33,272 nt of DNA from a virus. Positions 23,978 through 32,195 of this stretch are shown here, in pieces (the first letter of the stretch is position 1; the number at the start of each line of letters is the position of its first letter). The position numbers and the translations under genes are program-made. The DNA is taken from IMG/VR virus record IMGVR_UViG_3300008516_000059, positions 1-33,272 of that record. One strand, given 5' to 3'. The notes beneath the pieces were generated by a model that was not told the DNA's origin, ran no database searches, and was given only the letters and a program-made list of their open reading frames with translations.

Positions 23978-24363
23978 TGGGGCGGGAAAAGACAGGACGC
24001 CCAAGGGATATTGATGCCTGGAGAGCTAGGCAATACCTAGACCTCCAGCAAAGGAAGCTGCATATCCCTCCTGGTGCCATCACCTGGGATATGCTAACTG
24101 ATAGCGTTAAGAGGTTATTGCCCATATTACCAATAGGCAGATATGGTGGTGATGGCTCAACCTTTGATGTTGGTGTTGATGAAGTAGGTAGGGTGGTTTT
24201 TGTCCCTATTATATATGGTGGTGGGCAATATGGTCTCTGTGTGTATGGTGCTGCTTATGGTGTATATGGCACGGCTAAATATGGTGAGACATCTTATGGG
24301 TCAATTATAATTTATGGAGGTAAATATGACAATGGAAAATTTGGCGAAAGCAAATACAAATAA
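23977..24363 (+). CDS. Protein with Tyr-Gly-rich tail
   Basis: I use the ATG at 23977, which overlaps the previous stop (TAATG) behind GGGGGAGG, giving 128 residues. The N-terminal 50 residues are basic and helical (R-x-R-Q-Y-L-D-L-Q-Q-R-K). The C-terminal half consists of short Y-G repeats spaced 3-8 residues (Q-Y-G, V-Y-G, A-Y-G, K-Y-G, S-Y-G, I-Y-G). Glycine/tyrosine repeats of this kind occur at the ends of tail-associated proteins of environmental phages. The function is unknown. Confidence 0.6.
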   Translation: MGREKTGRPRDIDAWRARQYLDLQQRKLHIPPGAITWDMLTDSVKRLLPILPIGRYGGDGSTFDVGVDEVGRVVFVPIIYGGGQYGLCVYGAAYGVYGTAKYGETSYGSIIIYGGKYDNGKFGESKYK

Positions 24364-24374
24364 GGAGGTGCATT

Positions 24375-24422
24375 ATGACTAGATGGCGAAATAATAAGGA
24401 AGGAGGTAATACGAATGTTTGA
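24375..24422 (+). CDS. Possible 15-codon leader peptide
   Basis: An ATG at 24375 follows TAAGGAGGTGCATT, a full ribosome site. Its 15-codon frame (MTRWRNNKEGGNTNV) ends at the TGA that overlaps the start of the fibre gene at 24415. A second AAGGAGG inside it serves that gene. It may be a coupling peptide or the relic of a deleted gene. Confidence 0.3.
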   Translation: MTRWRNNKEGGNTNV

Positions 24423-25833
24423 TAAATTATGGTCTTTATTAAAAGCAATCCACTACGACCAGAGAGGCGGGAGTGGAACTGCGGTAGCCACAGGGGATGT
24501 CATAACTGCGGCTAAGATGAACCTGAAACTTGAAACCATTGTGGATGCAGACCTAACCCATGACAGTGGTGATTGGACAGTTGGTGAGGATGGTGCTGGA
24601 CAGGACATAATCTATTATACCGATACCGCAGGAAGGGTAATGACCTGGGACCCATCCGACTCATCCTTAGAGCTGGATGATAATGTCATTATTGCCTTTG
24701 GAGATGATGACGATGTGGAGATTTATTGGAATGCTACCAGCCTGCTCATTGTGCCACTAACAAATGATGTTGGTTCAATCCAGATTGGCGATGGTGATGC
24801 TAAATCCATGGATGTGTTATGGTATGGTGGCACGACAGATAACTGGGTCAAATTTGACCTGGGTGCCGATAAGGTGCAGCTTGAGGCTGTTGACCTGCAC
24901 CTAGGTGATACCGACCTATTGATACTTGGTGATGGAAGTGATATAACCATTCAGTGGACCTCTGCCCTACTGACCATTATCCCAGCCACGGATGATACTG
25001 GAGCCATAAACATTGGGGATGGCACCACTGACATTGACCTCAAGATATTCCTTGGCAGTGCCACTGAATATGTTGACTTTAATGTAGGTGATAGTAAGGT
25101 AACTATGGCATTGGTTCCACTAGCATTTACTGGAGCATACCTGGATGACTGCATTGACTTCACAAATGTTGCCATAAACCATACTGGTGCTGATGGACCT
25201 GCTCTCCTGCGAGCTGGGACATACGATAGTCCACTATCAAATGCGGATGAGGACCAAAGTGGCTTGATAAGGTTCTATACCACAACCTCAGCCGATGGTG
25301 TAGGTTATGATAGGGGTATATTTGTCTGTCAGAAAACCACAGGTCTAAAGGCGGTATTCCCAATAGCTGGCTTGGCAGAAATTAAAGCACAGTCAGGTGA
25401 TGGTCCAACCACAGCCATGGCAGCACAATTTATCACCATGCTCCAAGATGCCACATCTAAATTGGCTGCTATTGGTGCATCCACTCATGGTATGTATGCT
25501 GCATGGCTCAAGGTTGGTGCAGTGGAAGGTGCAATTACAGCTTCTGGTTCCAGAGTTGCTGCTGTGTGGCTTGATAACCAATTGAATGGTTCTGGCATCA
25601 GTTCTGGGATGGAAGAATACGCAGCCTTCATAACCTGCGGAGGTTCAAAGCCTGATGCTGTGTTTGGATTTGAAACCACATCAAGTGGTTGGGCAAATCT
25701 ATTCCTCTTTGATGAAACTTCCTATGACCACGAGCCTCTGGTAGCTGCTGATATTACCACAGGTGATAAGGACTACTATCTGAAATGTAGCCTGAATGGT
25801 GTGGGTTATGGTATCCAGCTTTACAAAATTTAA
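24415..25833 (+). CDS. Fibre-like protein with repeated beta modules
   Basis: The 472-residue protein has two imperfect copies (about residues 85-160 and 165-225) of a D-V-E-I-Y-W / D-I-T-I-Q-W module followed by L-(x)-I-(I/V)-P-x-(T)-(N/D)-D-(V/T)-G-(S/A)-I-(Q/N)-I-G-D-G. Such modules are found in phage fibre and appendage proteins. The C-terminal half (230-472) is a Gly/Ala/Ser-rich beta domain, possibly the receptor-binding or chaperone end. The start has AAGGAGGTAATACGA. A tail-fibre or appendage role is inferred. Confidence 0.6.
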   Translation: MFDKLWSLLKAIHYDQRGGSGTAVATGDVITAAKMNLKLETIVDADLTHDSGDWTVGEDGAGQDIIYYTDTAGRVMTWDPSDSSLELDDNVIIAFGDDDDVEIYWNATSLLIVPLTNDVGSIQIGDGDAKSMDVLWYGGTTDNWVKFDLGADKVQLEAVDLHLGDTDLLILGDGSDITIQWTSALLTIIPATDDTGAINIGDGTTDIDLKIFLGSATEYVDFNVGDSKVTMALVPLAFTGAYLDDCIDFTNVAINHTGADGPALLRAGTYDSPLSNADEDQSGLIRFYTTTSADGVGYDRGIFVCQKTTGLKAVFPIAGLAEIKAQSGDGPTTAMAAQFITMLQDATSKLAAIGASTHGMYAAWLKVGAVEGAITASGSRVAAVWLDNQLNGSGISSGMEEYAAFITCGGSKPDAVFGFETTSSGWANLFLFDETSYDHEPLVAADITTGDKDYYLKCSLNGVGYGIQLYKI

Positions 25834-25844
25834 TAAGGAGGGTT

Positions 25845-26261
25845 ATGAAACTTACAAATGGAGAGATTTTCAGAGCCAAGGAACCACTTGCCAGATTGAT
25901 GGTGCAGAAATTCCCAGTCAAGGTTGCCTATGGGCTGGCAATGCTCACCAATAAACTAGATAGCCAGCTAAAGGTAATTGATAATGTAAGGAATGGTTTA
26001 ATTAAGACCTATGGTGTGCCAGACCCTGACAACCCTAAGCAAATCAAGGTATTGCCTGGAAGTGAAAACTTTGGGAAGTTCATTGAGGAAATGAATGAGT
26101 TGTTTTCACAAGAGGTTGAGGTTGTTTTTGATAAGGTGAAGTTGCCCGAAAAGGTAGCTGCCACCTGTGATAAGTGCAACCACAATATGGATAAAGCCCT
26201 GGAAATAGAGCCTTGGATTCTGGCTGCCTTGCCCAAATTCATAGACATAAAGGAGGTATAA
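25845..26261 (+). CDS. DUF1617-like phage protein
   Basis: The 138-residue protein begins K-L-T-N-G-E-I-F-R-A-K-E-P-L, continues with P-V-K-V-A-Y-G-L-A-M-L and includes V-I-D-N-V-R-N-G-L-I-K-T-Y-G, the signature of small phage proteins classed as DUF1617 in siphophages (from memory). A CDKCNHN segment near residue 106 replaces part of the usual beta end and could bind metal if it dimerises. TAAGGAGGGTT precedes the ATG. Its function in the known family is not established; it is usually found with tail genes. Confidence 0.65.
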   Translation: MKLTNGEIFRAKEPLARLMVQKFPVKVAYGLAMLTNKLDSQLKVIDNVRNGLIKTYGVPDPDNPKQIKVLPGSENFGKFIEEMNELFSQEVEVVFDKVKLPEKVAATCDKCNHNMDKALEIEPWILAALPKFIDIKEV

Positions 26262-26262
26262 T

Positions 26263-28182
26263 GTGAACCTATTGGATATGCACGATGCCCTAAAGATTGA
26301 TTTGGCAGATGCTGACTGGGATGCCTTTGAGTTAAGCAGAGGTGTAAACAAAGCCGTCAATGATTTGTCCAGATTCCTCCCTGATGAAAAAACCTATGAG
26401 ACCACCTTTATCCTGGAAGTAACCAGTGAATCCTTTACCACCGAAGCAGCCCATGGAACCTATAAAGCATTGGCTAATAAACCCATTAAGTGGCAATCCG
26501 AGACCGTAAAGAATGTGGCGGGTGATACTACCTATACCAGAGACACCGACTACTATATGGATTATGCCAATGGAGAGATAACCACCATTGATGGTGGTGT
26601 TATGGTTGTGGCGACTCCCTATAAGATTACCTACACCAAGTCCAGACTTGGCTTGGACATCAGCTCTATGGATGCTAACCTAATCCGAGTCAGGAGAATC
26701 GAATACCCTGCGGGTGATGTTCCACCGACATTTCTTCCATTCTCCATCTGGGAAGATGTCCTATTCATGAACCTTGAAGGTGAAAGAGTTTACGAGAAGA
26801 AACATTTGGTAATCTATTATGAGGCTGAGTGCACCGCTCCTACCGTTACCACTAATGGTAGTTTCTCCAGATATTTGGATGAGTTAATCCTCAAGGGTGC
26901 TGCTGCCTATGCCTTGATGTCCAGAGGTCTGAAGGCTGAACATGATGGTAAGACTGCCCTTAGTGCCGCCAATACCGCCATAGCCACCCTTGATAATAGC
27001 CTTGCTGAGACGGCATTAGGTAATATTGGTGCTGTGGCATCTGCCATAGCCGTAGCATTGGCGAAGATAATCACAGAGGCTACTGCCATCAACTCCGTCT
27101 TGAGCACCATATCAGCCTTCCTAGCAAGTGCAGATGCCGCTCTGGATAAGATAGTTACCCATGTAGGAGAAGCTGACACTGCATTGGATAGTGTGGCTGG
27201 TGAAATCACCACTGCTGGTCAGGCATTAGCCAAGGTAGCCACCCACAGTGCAGAGGCTATTACCGCATTAGCCAAAGTAGCTACCGAGGTAGCCAAGGCT
27301 GGTAGTGGTGCTGGTCAAGACATGGAGAATATCAATACCGAACTTACCAGTGCAAATACAGCATTGGGTAAGGTAGCTGGCAAAATCACTGACATGGAGA
27401 CTGCCCTGGCTGAACTGGCAGCCATGTGGACTGATGAGGAAGCCTACAGAACCAAGGCTAATGCCTACCTAGAATCTGGTGATGACTACATAAATAAGGT
27501 TAATATAGGTGATAGGGTAGCCGATGTCTATAGCACCTATGCTCAGGTGATGGCTGCACTAGCCAGACTATCCGAGAGTAGGAGAACTGCCAAACTCAGT
27601 GAGGCATCTACCCAGCTATCCTCTGTTGGTGCTCATATCAATGAGGCTAATGCCAGAGCCAACCTTGTATCTGGATATATAAATGAAGCCAGAGAGAGAG
27701 TAAACCAGGCTCAGGCATATATTGGTGAGAGTGCTGGTAGGATTGCCGTGTCCAGAAGCTATGTGGATGAAGCCAATGGTAGACTTGGTGGAGCTGATAG
27801 GTATATTGGTGAAGCCAACAGTAGATTAGGATTGGCGGACAGATACCTTGGTGAGGCTGGTGGCTGGGTAGCCTTGGCTGATAGGGCAATAGCTCATGCC
27901 AATGTCAAGTTGAGCCTAATAACCAGTTATATCAACGAGGCAGGGATTAAGGTAGCCCAAGGTAATGTTTACATTGCCGAGGCTAGTGGAAGATTAGCCA
28001 GCCAAGAACTGATTGCCAGGCAAACTGATGGTTACATTACCATCGGGATTCAGCAAATGGCTATGGCTGATAAATACCTCAATGAAGCCATTGAGCGGAG
28101 GAATGAGTTTTGGACAATATTGAAGGACAAACAGCAAATGAGGAAAGAGTTTAGTATGGTGTCCCAAAGACAACCAGCGTAG
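26263..28182 (+). CDS. Long repeat-rod virion protein (14-residue repeats)
   Basis: The 639-residue protein starts at a GTG behind AAGGAGG. Residues 1-215 form a globular part with a V-N-K-A-V-N-D-L-S-R-F-L-P-D-E-K motif, like phage head-tail adaptor domains. From about 280 onward the chain is built on a 14-residue period. First come A-L-x-K-V-A-T-x-x-A-E-A-x-x units. Then nine uninterrupted units run from 458 to 583 of the form Y-I-x-E-A-x-x-R-L-x-x-A-D-R (42 bases each). Two heptads per unit predict a long alpha-helical rod, as in tail needles or fibres. Last structural gene before the convergent replication genes. Confidence 0.65.
   Translation: MNLLDMHDALKIDLADADWDAFELSRGVNKAVNDLSRFLPDEKTYETTFILEVTSESFTTEAAHGTYKALANKPIKWQSETVKNVAGDTTYTRDTDYYMDYANGEITTIDGGVMVVATPYKITYTKSRLGLDISSMDANLIRVRRIEYPAGDVPPTFLPFSIWEDVLFMNLEGERVYEKKHLVIYYEAECTAPTVTTNGSFSRYLDELILKGAAAYALMSRGLKAEHDGKTALSAANTAIATLDNSLAETALGNIGAVASAIAVALAKIITEATAINSVLSTISAFLASADAALDKIVTHVGEADTALDSVAGEITTAGQALAKVATHSAEAITALAKVATEVAKAGSGAGQDMENINTELTSANTALGKVAGKITDMETALAELAAMWTDEEAYRTKANAYLESGDDYINKVNIGDRVADVYSTYAQVMAALARLSESRRTAKLSEASTQLSSVGAHINEANARANLVSGYINEARERVNQAQAYIGESAGRIAVSRSYVDEANGRLGGADRYIGEANSRLGLADRYLGEAGGWVALADRAIAHANVKLSLITSYINEAGIKVAQGNVYIAEASGRLASQELIARQTDGYITIGIQQMAMADKYLNEAIERRNEFWTILKDKQQMRKEFSMVSQRQPA
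27634..28011 (+). repeat. Nine tandem 42-base coding repeats
   Basis: Nine in-frame units of 14 codons follow one another without a gap, encoding the Y-I-x-E-A-x-x-R-L pattern. The DNA has diverged between units while the protein pattern is kept, so selection acts on the helix, not on the DNA. Confidence 0.8.
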
Positions 28183-28192
28183 GAGGTATGAA

Positions 28193-28345
28193 TTGCCACC
28201 AAAGTTTACTAGATGCGTTAAGGCTGGAGGTAGAGTCCGAACCATAAAGCCTAAGGGTAAGAAATCCCGAACCTATATCCATGTTTGTTATCCAAAAGGT
28301 GGTGGACCTCCAGCCCGTGGTGAAGTGAAGAAAAGAAGGAAATAA
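28193..28345 (+). CDS. Small basic protein with TTG start
   Basis: A TTG at 28193, six bases after AGGAGG, opens a 50-residue frame: MPPKFTRCVKAGGRVRTIKP, then a Lys/Gly-rich stretch with T-Y-I-H-V-C-Y-P and an E-V-K-K-R-R-K end. The ATG at 28188 in another frame stops after 19 codons. The R-C-V-K-x-G-G-R-V-R-T pattern resembles a small conserved phage protein I recall without function. Two Cys and strong basic charge suggest nucleic acid binding. Its TAA touches the stop of the opposing polymerase gene with no base between. Confidence 0.7.
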   Translation: MPPKFTRCVKAGGRVRTIKPKGKKSRTYIHVCYPKGGGPPARGEVKKRRK

Positions 28346-30025
28346 TCATTCCCACCGCTCCAGATATTTAACCTCAATCGGTGTGTGCAATGGTGCCATG
28401 TTCTCCAAATCTGGCAGTTCTACCTTCCCATCAAATAGCAGTTCATCATGTATCTGGAGCACAATAGGCAGATGCTTACACTTAATCAATGCCCGCTTTA
28501 GTATTTCCGCCGCACTTCCCTGAATAGGATAGTTCACAGCCTTCCTCATTATACCACCTTCCGACTCCTCATCTATTGTTGGCAATCTAATCCTCCTACC
28601 ATATAGAGTAGTGGCATAGGGATTCCTCAATGCTTCCTCCTGAATTGCTTGGATATAATCACCAGCCTCCCTATACTTCTCAAACCACATTTCCTTTAAT
28701 TGTCTGGCTCTGGATATACTCCTAATGTGGGCAGTCTCGGCAATGGTTTCATCTGTAGCCCCATAAATCATGGCAAAGGACACATTCTTGGCTGGTCTCC
28801 TTGGTATGCCTAGGAAGTTAGCCGTTTGTTGGTGGATGTCTGCCTCCTCGTTTAGTGAGCCATCGGAATTAAACTTTGGCAGACTATAAATATACTGCAT
28901 TTCCCTATCACCAGATAAATGGGCTAATATTCTTAGTTCCACTTGGGAAAAATCCGCATCGGTGAACACACCACTGTCTGGCAGGAATATTCCTCTAGCC
29001 TCACCAGGTGGGACATTCTGTAAGTTCCTATCAGTAGAGCTAGGTCTGCCAGTTATAGCATCCATGTGAAACCTGGTATAGGCTCTATCCTCACCAGCCC
29101 AAGGTTTAATATAGGTGCTGAGTAGTTTGGATTTGCCTCTATAATCCAATACCATTGCTGCTACTGGGTCATCCATTTTGTTCAATACCTCCACACTGGT
29201 ATTTAATTGTTTCCTGCCTTTTGTACCACCTCTGGTAAATGGTATCCTATTAAATACACTATAGGCTCCTCTCTTAGCCAATGTATAACCAACCTGTTGA
29301 TTGGAGCCAGGATTAAATCCCTCAGTGTATGCCAAGTCCAGATAGTATTCAACTTCCTTTTCCAGCCTTACTTGTAGTTTGGCTCTGGCTTCCTGGTCTA
29401 TTAACAATCCTCTGAAGGACATATCCATCAACACTGGGATAACTTCCATCTCACTGTTATAGTAGTCCATATCCATCTGAGGTAACAGGTGGTTATGGAC
29501 ATGGTATGTAGCCACAGTATGCTGGCAACAATGTCTAGCCACTGTTTCCTCAGACAAATCCAACATTATCTGTCCTTTTCCCAATATGTCCTTTGTGGCA
29601 TGGCACTCATATAGCTCACCTCCATACAATGCCACATGGGATACCAAATCAATTAACCTGGCTGGGGATATATTCAATAGGTGAGCCATAACGCTGGTAT
29701 CACTAACATTCTCATTGGATATTTCATATTCCCTAAGGCATAATAAATCGAATGGTGCATTATGGAATATCTTCTTAACCTCAGGGTTCTTTAACAGGTG
29801 CCAAGGAGTATATTCTGATGGTTTAGGAAACAGTGGGAAATAGAAAGCCATCTTGGAACTAGGTGCTACACCAACCCCAATGGCTATCCTTTCCTTCAAG
29901 CTGATGGTTTCTACATCTACGGCTATGGTCTTTGGGTCAGTGAGGTAATCGGTATATAGTCCTGACCTAGGTTCCACATCACCATAGTAGTAAAAGTTGT
30001 GCTCGGAATCGTGGGCAAAATACAC
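28346..30025 (-). CDS. polA: Family A DNA polymerase with 3'-5' exonuclease domain
   Basis: The 559-residue Klenow-like enzyme replicates the phage genome and lacks the 5' nuclease. Polymerase motif A is D358-F-S-Q-V-E-L-R, the O-helix is RR-P-A-K413-N-V-S-F417-A-M-I-Y421-G, and motif C is H526-D-E. Exonuclease motif I is D37-V-E39 and motif II is N89-A-P-F-D93. Motif III, normally Y-x3-D, reads H165-C-C-Q-H169, so the last metal ligand appears lost. The start is the GTG at 30025: an in-frame TAA lies 9 bases upstream and GAAAGGG is nearby. Phe at 417 corresponds to E. coli Phe762. Confidence 0.92.
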   Translation of the reverse strand: MYFAHDSEHNFYYYGDVEPRSGLYTDYLTDPKTIAVDVETISLKERIAIGVGVAPSSKMAFYFPLFPKPSEYTPWHLLKNPEVKKIFHNAPFDLLCLREYEISNENVSDTSVMAHLLNISPARLIDLVSHVALYGGELYECHATKDILGKGQIMLDLSEETVARHCCQHTVATYHVHNHLLPQMDMDYYNSEMEVIPVLMDMSFRGLLIDQEARAKLQVRLEKEVEYYLDLAYTEGFNPGSNQQVGYTLAKRGAYSVFNRIPFTRGGTKGRKQLNTSVEVLNKMDDPVAAMVLDYRGKSKLLSTYIKPWAGEDRAYTRFHMDAITGRPSSTDRNLQNVPPGEARGIFLPDSGVFTDADFSQVELRILAHLSGDREMQYIYSLPKFNSDGSLNEEADIHQQTANFLGIPRRPAKNVSFAMIYGATDETIAETAHIRSISRARQLKEMWFEKYREAGDYIQAIQEEALRNPYATTLYGRRIRLPTIDEESEGGIMRKAVNYPIQGSAAEILKRALIKCKHLPIVLQIHDELLFDGKVELPDLENMAPLHTPIEVKYLERWE

Positions 30026-30098
30026 TGTTCCTTATATCCCTTTCTTACCTGACCTTGTGGGAATTTAGTTCCTTCATAATTATATAAATTGCATCCTG

Positions 30099-30935
30099 TC
30101 ATTTGTTTCTCCTGAAAATCACCACGTCTTCGTCTTGGACAGTGGCATAGCCTCTGCTTCTCCATAACTTCAGAAACCCTGTGCCTGGGGCATCTCTCTT
30201 AAACCAGTCAATATTCTCAAATCCCATCTTAACACAGGTTCTGATTAACCAATCACTTAGATATACCCTCTTACCTTGCTTGATATAATCCTTTAATATC
30301 ACGGTCATGGTGCCACCAGGCAGGATACTATCATAACATAGTTTATACACCTTCTCCATAGCCTGGTTATAGAGGAATTTATTCAGCCTGCCTATATTCC
30401 TAGTATTCTTGGTATAATCTGGTGACCAAGCACCGTCCTCTACACCCTTCCTTGAGCCAGCCAAATACTTGGTGCTCTCCCTTTCTGGTCCTTTCCTGGT
30501 AGTCAATATCTGGGCATAGGGAGGACTAAATATAATATGGTTAACCATGATTGGTAGGAAATCCCTGCAATCACCTTGAAGTATTGTAATGGTGCTCTTG
30601 GTGTCTAGCTCTATGTTCTGCCTAGCCATCAATAGGCTTGCCTGGTATATATCCTCTATCTCGATACAGATGACATTCCTGCCAGCTAAGGCTGCTAGCA
30701 TTATGGTTCCACTACCAGTCATAGGGTCTAATATGGTTTCACCTGGTTTGCTGACATATTCCACTATGGATACTATTAACCCAGGAGGGGCTTTGGCTGA
30801 GTGTGCCATAACCTCTGGTGGGAATACAGCCCTTCTCCACTCTGAGTCATCTGGGAATATTACCCAGCCTTCCTCAGACCTAGGGTATTGAGGTGCAAAC
30901 TTTTCCTGAAGCACCCATTCAATTTTAGTTTCCAT
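30099..30935 (-). CDS. DNA methyltransferase (N4-cytosine or N6-adenine type)
   Basis: The 278-residue enzyme of the SAM-dependent amino-methyltransferase group has a motif X-like A-x-x-A-K-A-P-P-G-L (42-53), then motif I L-D-P-M-T-G-S-G-T (69-77), acidic motif II (E92/E94), motif III G-D (121-122) and catalytic motif IV S-P-P-Y (137-140). The SPPY form is usual for N4-cytosine and some N6-adenine enzymes, yet the order X-I-IV is that of the alpha/gamma classes, not beta. A variable region from about 145 to 200 could read the target. No partner restriction enzyme is visible, so it probably protects or marks phage DNA. Its start overlaps the upstream gene by 11 bases. Confidence 0.85.
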   Translation of the reverse strand: METKIEWVLQEKFAPQYPRSEEGWVIFPDDSEWRRAVFPPEVMAHSAKAPPGLIVSIVEYVSKPGETILDPMTGSGTIMLAALAGRNVICIEIEDIYQASLLMARQNIELDTKSTITILQGDCRDFLPIMVNHIIFSPPYAQILTTRKGPERESTKYLAGSRKGVEDGAWSPDYTKNTRNIGRLNKFLYNQAMEKVYKLCYDSILPGGTMTVILKDYIKQGKRVYLSDWLIRTCVKMGFENIDWFKRDAPGTGFLKLWRSRGYATVQDEDVVIFRRNK

Positions 30936-31227
30936 GCTTAACCAATATTGCCTTTATTTCCTTATCCCAATTTTCATTCTTATACCATTCCATGCCACAC
31001 TTAGGACATTTGAATAGAAGTGTGGAATTGCGGACCCATATCAGTGGTTCCTTACATACAACACAGTATGGTATTGTAGCCATCCACTTACGCAGTCCGA
31101 TTGTCTGTGCCTGCTGCAATGCCTTCATTGCCATAGCACCAACATCCACCGTCTTTGGTGGCGTTTGACCTACATAGTTGCTTATGGTATCCACACCTGG
31201 TGTTTCTATGTATTTATGTATTGTCAT
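30925..31227 (-). CDS. Zinc-ribbon protein (100 residues)
   Basis: The ATG at 31227 follows GGAGGACAAT; an earlier in-frame ATG at 31239 overlaps that site and is less likely. CVVC near residue 56 and CPKC near 76 (F-K-C-P-K-C-G-M-E-W) form one zinc ribbon. The N-terminal 45 residues are helical. Ribbons of this kind serve DNA-replication, recombination or transcription complexes. Its neighbours are a nuclease and a methyltransferase, so a DNA-linked role is plausible, not shown. Confidence 0.7.
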   Translation of the reverse strand: MTIHKYIETPGVDTISNYVGQTPPKTVDVGAMAMKALQQAQTIGLRKWMATIPYCVVCKEPLIWVRNSTLLFKCPKCGMEWYKNENWDKEIKAILVKHGN

Positions 31228-31247
31228 ATTGTCCTCCATTAGTTTCC

Positions 31248-31460
31248 TTATTTGAATAAGCCATCTATGTAACATTCATAACAGATACCAACACAACACT
31301 CACCATTGCCATCACTATACTTACCTAACTGGAGATTATTATAGTTGATGGTTTCTTGCGTTCTGACTGGCTCACCGATGGTAACATCCACCTTTATTCC
31401 CATTATAGTTGGACCACTATCCTTTCTTTCCATATCCTTACCACACTTAAAGCATTTCAT
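31248..31460 (-). CDS. Small double-CxxC protein (70 residues)
   Basis: An M-K-C-F-K-C-G-K-D-M-E-R start and an E-C-C-V-G-I-C-Y-E-C-Y end give one Cys pair at each terminus, so both ends probably share one zinc ion. AGGGAGAACAGTATA precedes the ATG, which overlaps the stop of the upstream nuclease-like gene by one base. The function is unknown; translation is coupled to the nuclease. Confidence 0.65.
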   Translation of the reverse strand: MKCFKCGKDMERKDSGPTIMGIKVDVTIGEPVRTQETINYNNLQLGKYSDGNGECCVGICYECYIDGLFK

Positions 31461-32188
31461 TATACTGTTCTCCCTATAGCCTTTAATAATTTCCTTGCAG
31501 TGATTAGTCCTATTCCCTCGACCTGGGCCAACTCCTCAGGCTCTTGCAATAATATATACCATACAGTCCCGAATCTTTCTACCAATGCCTTAGCCTTTCC
31601 CTCACCAAGTAGCGGTCCTCGGTCTGTTCCTTTAATTCCCATAAGAGTCTCCACATGGTGATTATGCTGCTTTGGAGTAATCTTCTGCTTAATATACCTC
31701 TGGAGTGTGGTGTGTTCAGGCTTTATGGAATTATTGTGCATGGTTACCAAAGCCTGGGCTGTTTCTGTCCAATCAAAAGTTGGGAGGTATGTGATACCAG
31801 CCTTATCCAGTTGGTATATCCAGGCATAGAATGAGGCGATGCTGGTTCCAAACTTGTGCCCTGGAATTAGGAATCTCCCATCCTTAGACGGGTACCATAC
31901 CTGTGTTCCTGGCTTCTTATTATACAATGTACCACTGAATACTCCTTCATTCAGCAAATACATTTCATCCACTGATAGCATATCCTTCCTTAATTGCTCC
32001 TCAGCATCATCCAGCCCTCCTAGTAACTCACCAGCCTGTTTTCTGGATACTCCAATCCTATGACCATCAACAGCAAACCAATGATAATCAGGTAGTCCAT
32101 GGGAATTAAATGGACCTCTGGTTGTAGGCACGGATTGTTGGATTAGAGTTTCCAATTCTACTGGTTCAAAAACATCCACGAATACCAT
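31460..32188 (-). CDS. ERCC4-like nuclease with helix-hairpin-helix domain
   Basis: The 242-residue protein has an N-terminal half matching the ERCC4/XPF nuclease plan: a G-L-P-D-Y-H-W-F strand with Asp34, then R-I-G-V-S48-R-K50-Q-A-G-E-L-L and a helix E-E-Q-L-R-K. The C-terminus (about 182-240) holds a double helix-hairpin-helix (G-I-K-G-(x)n-L-L-G-E-G-K-A-K-A-L and V-E-G-I-G-L-I-T-A-R-K-L-L) that binds DNA backbone. The family cuts branched or flap DNA. The conserved E-R-K motif reads S-R-K here, so the catalytic Glu may be missing or supplied elsewhere. AAGGATTAG precedes the ATG. Confidence 0.72.
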   Translation of the reverse strand: MVFVDVFEPVELETLIQQSVPTTRGPFNSHGLPDYHWFAVDGHRIGVSRKQAGELLGGLDDAEEQLRKDMLSVDEMYLLNEGVFSGTLYNKKPGTQVWYPSKDGRFLIPGHKFGTSIASFYAWIYQLDKAGITYLPTFDWTETAQALVTMHNNSIKPEHTTLQRYIKQKITPKQHNHHVETLMGIKGTDRGPLLGEGKAKALVERFGTVWYILLQEPEELAQVEGIGLITARKLLKAIGRTV

Positions 32189-32195
32189 CTAATCC

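Noticed and set aside
27634-28011. CRISPR-like or DNA-level tandem repeat
   Set aside because: The 42-base units are conserved as protein pattern but diverged in DNA and have no spacers; this is a coding repeat.
30020-30107. Short frame starting MTGCNLYN upstream of the polymerase
   Set aside because: It has an acceptable ribosome site but runs out of frame into the polymerase gene with a low-complexity, Thr-rich translation; no sign of a real protein, though a leader role cannot be excluded.
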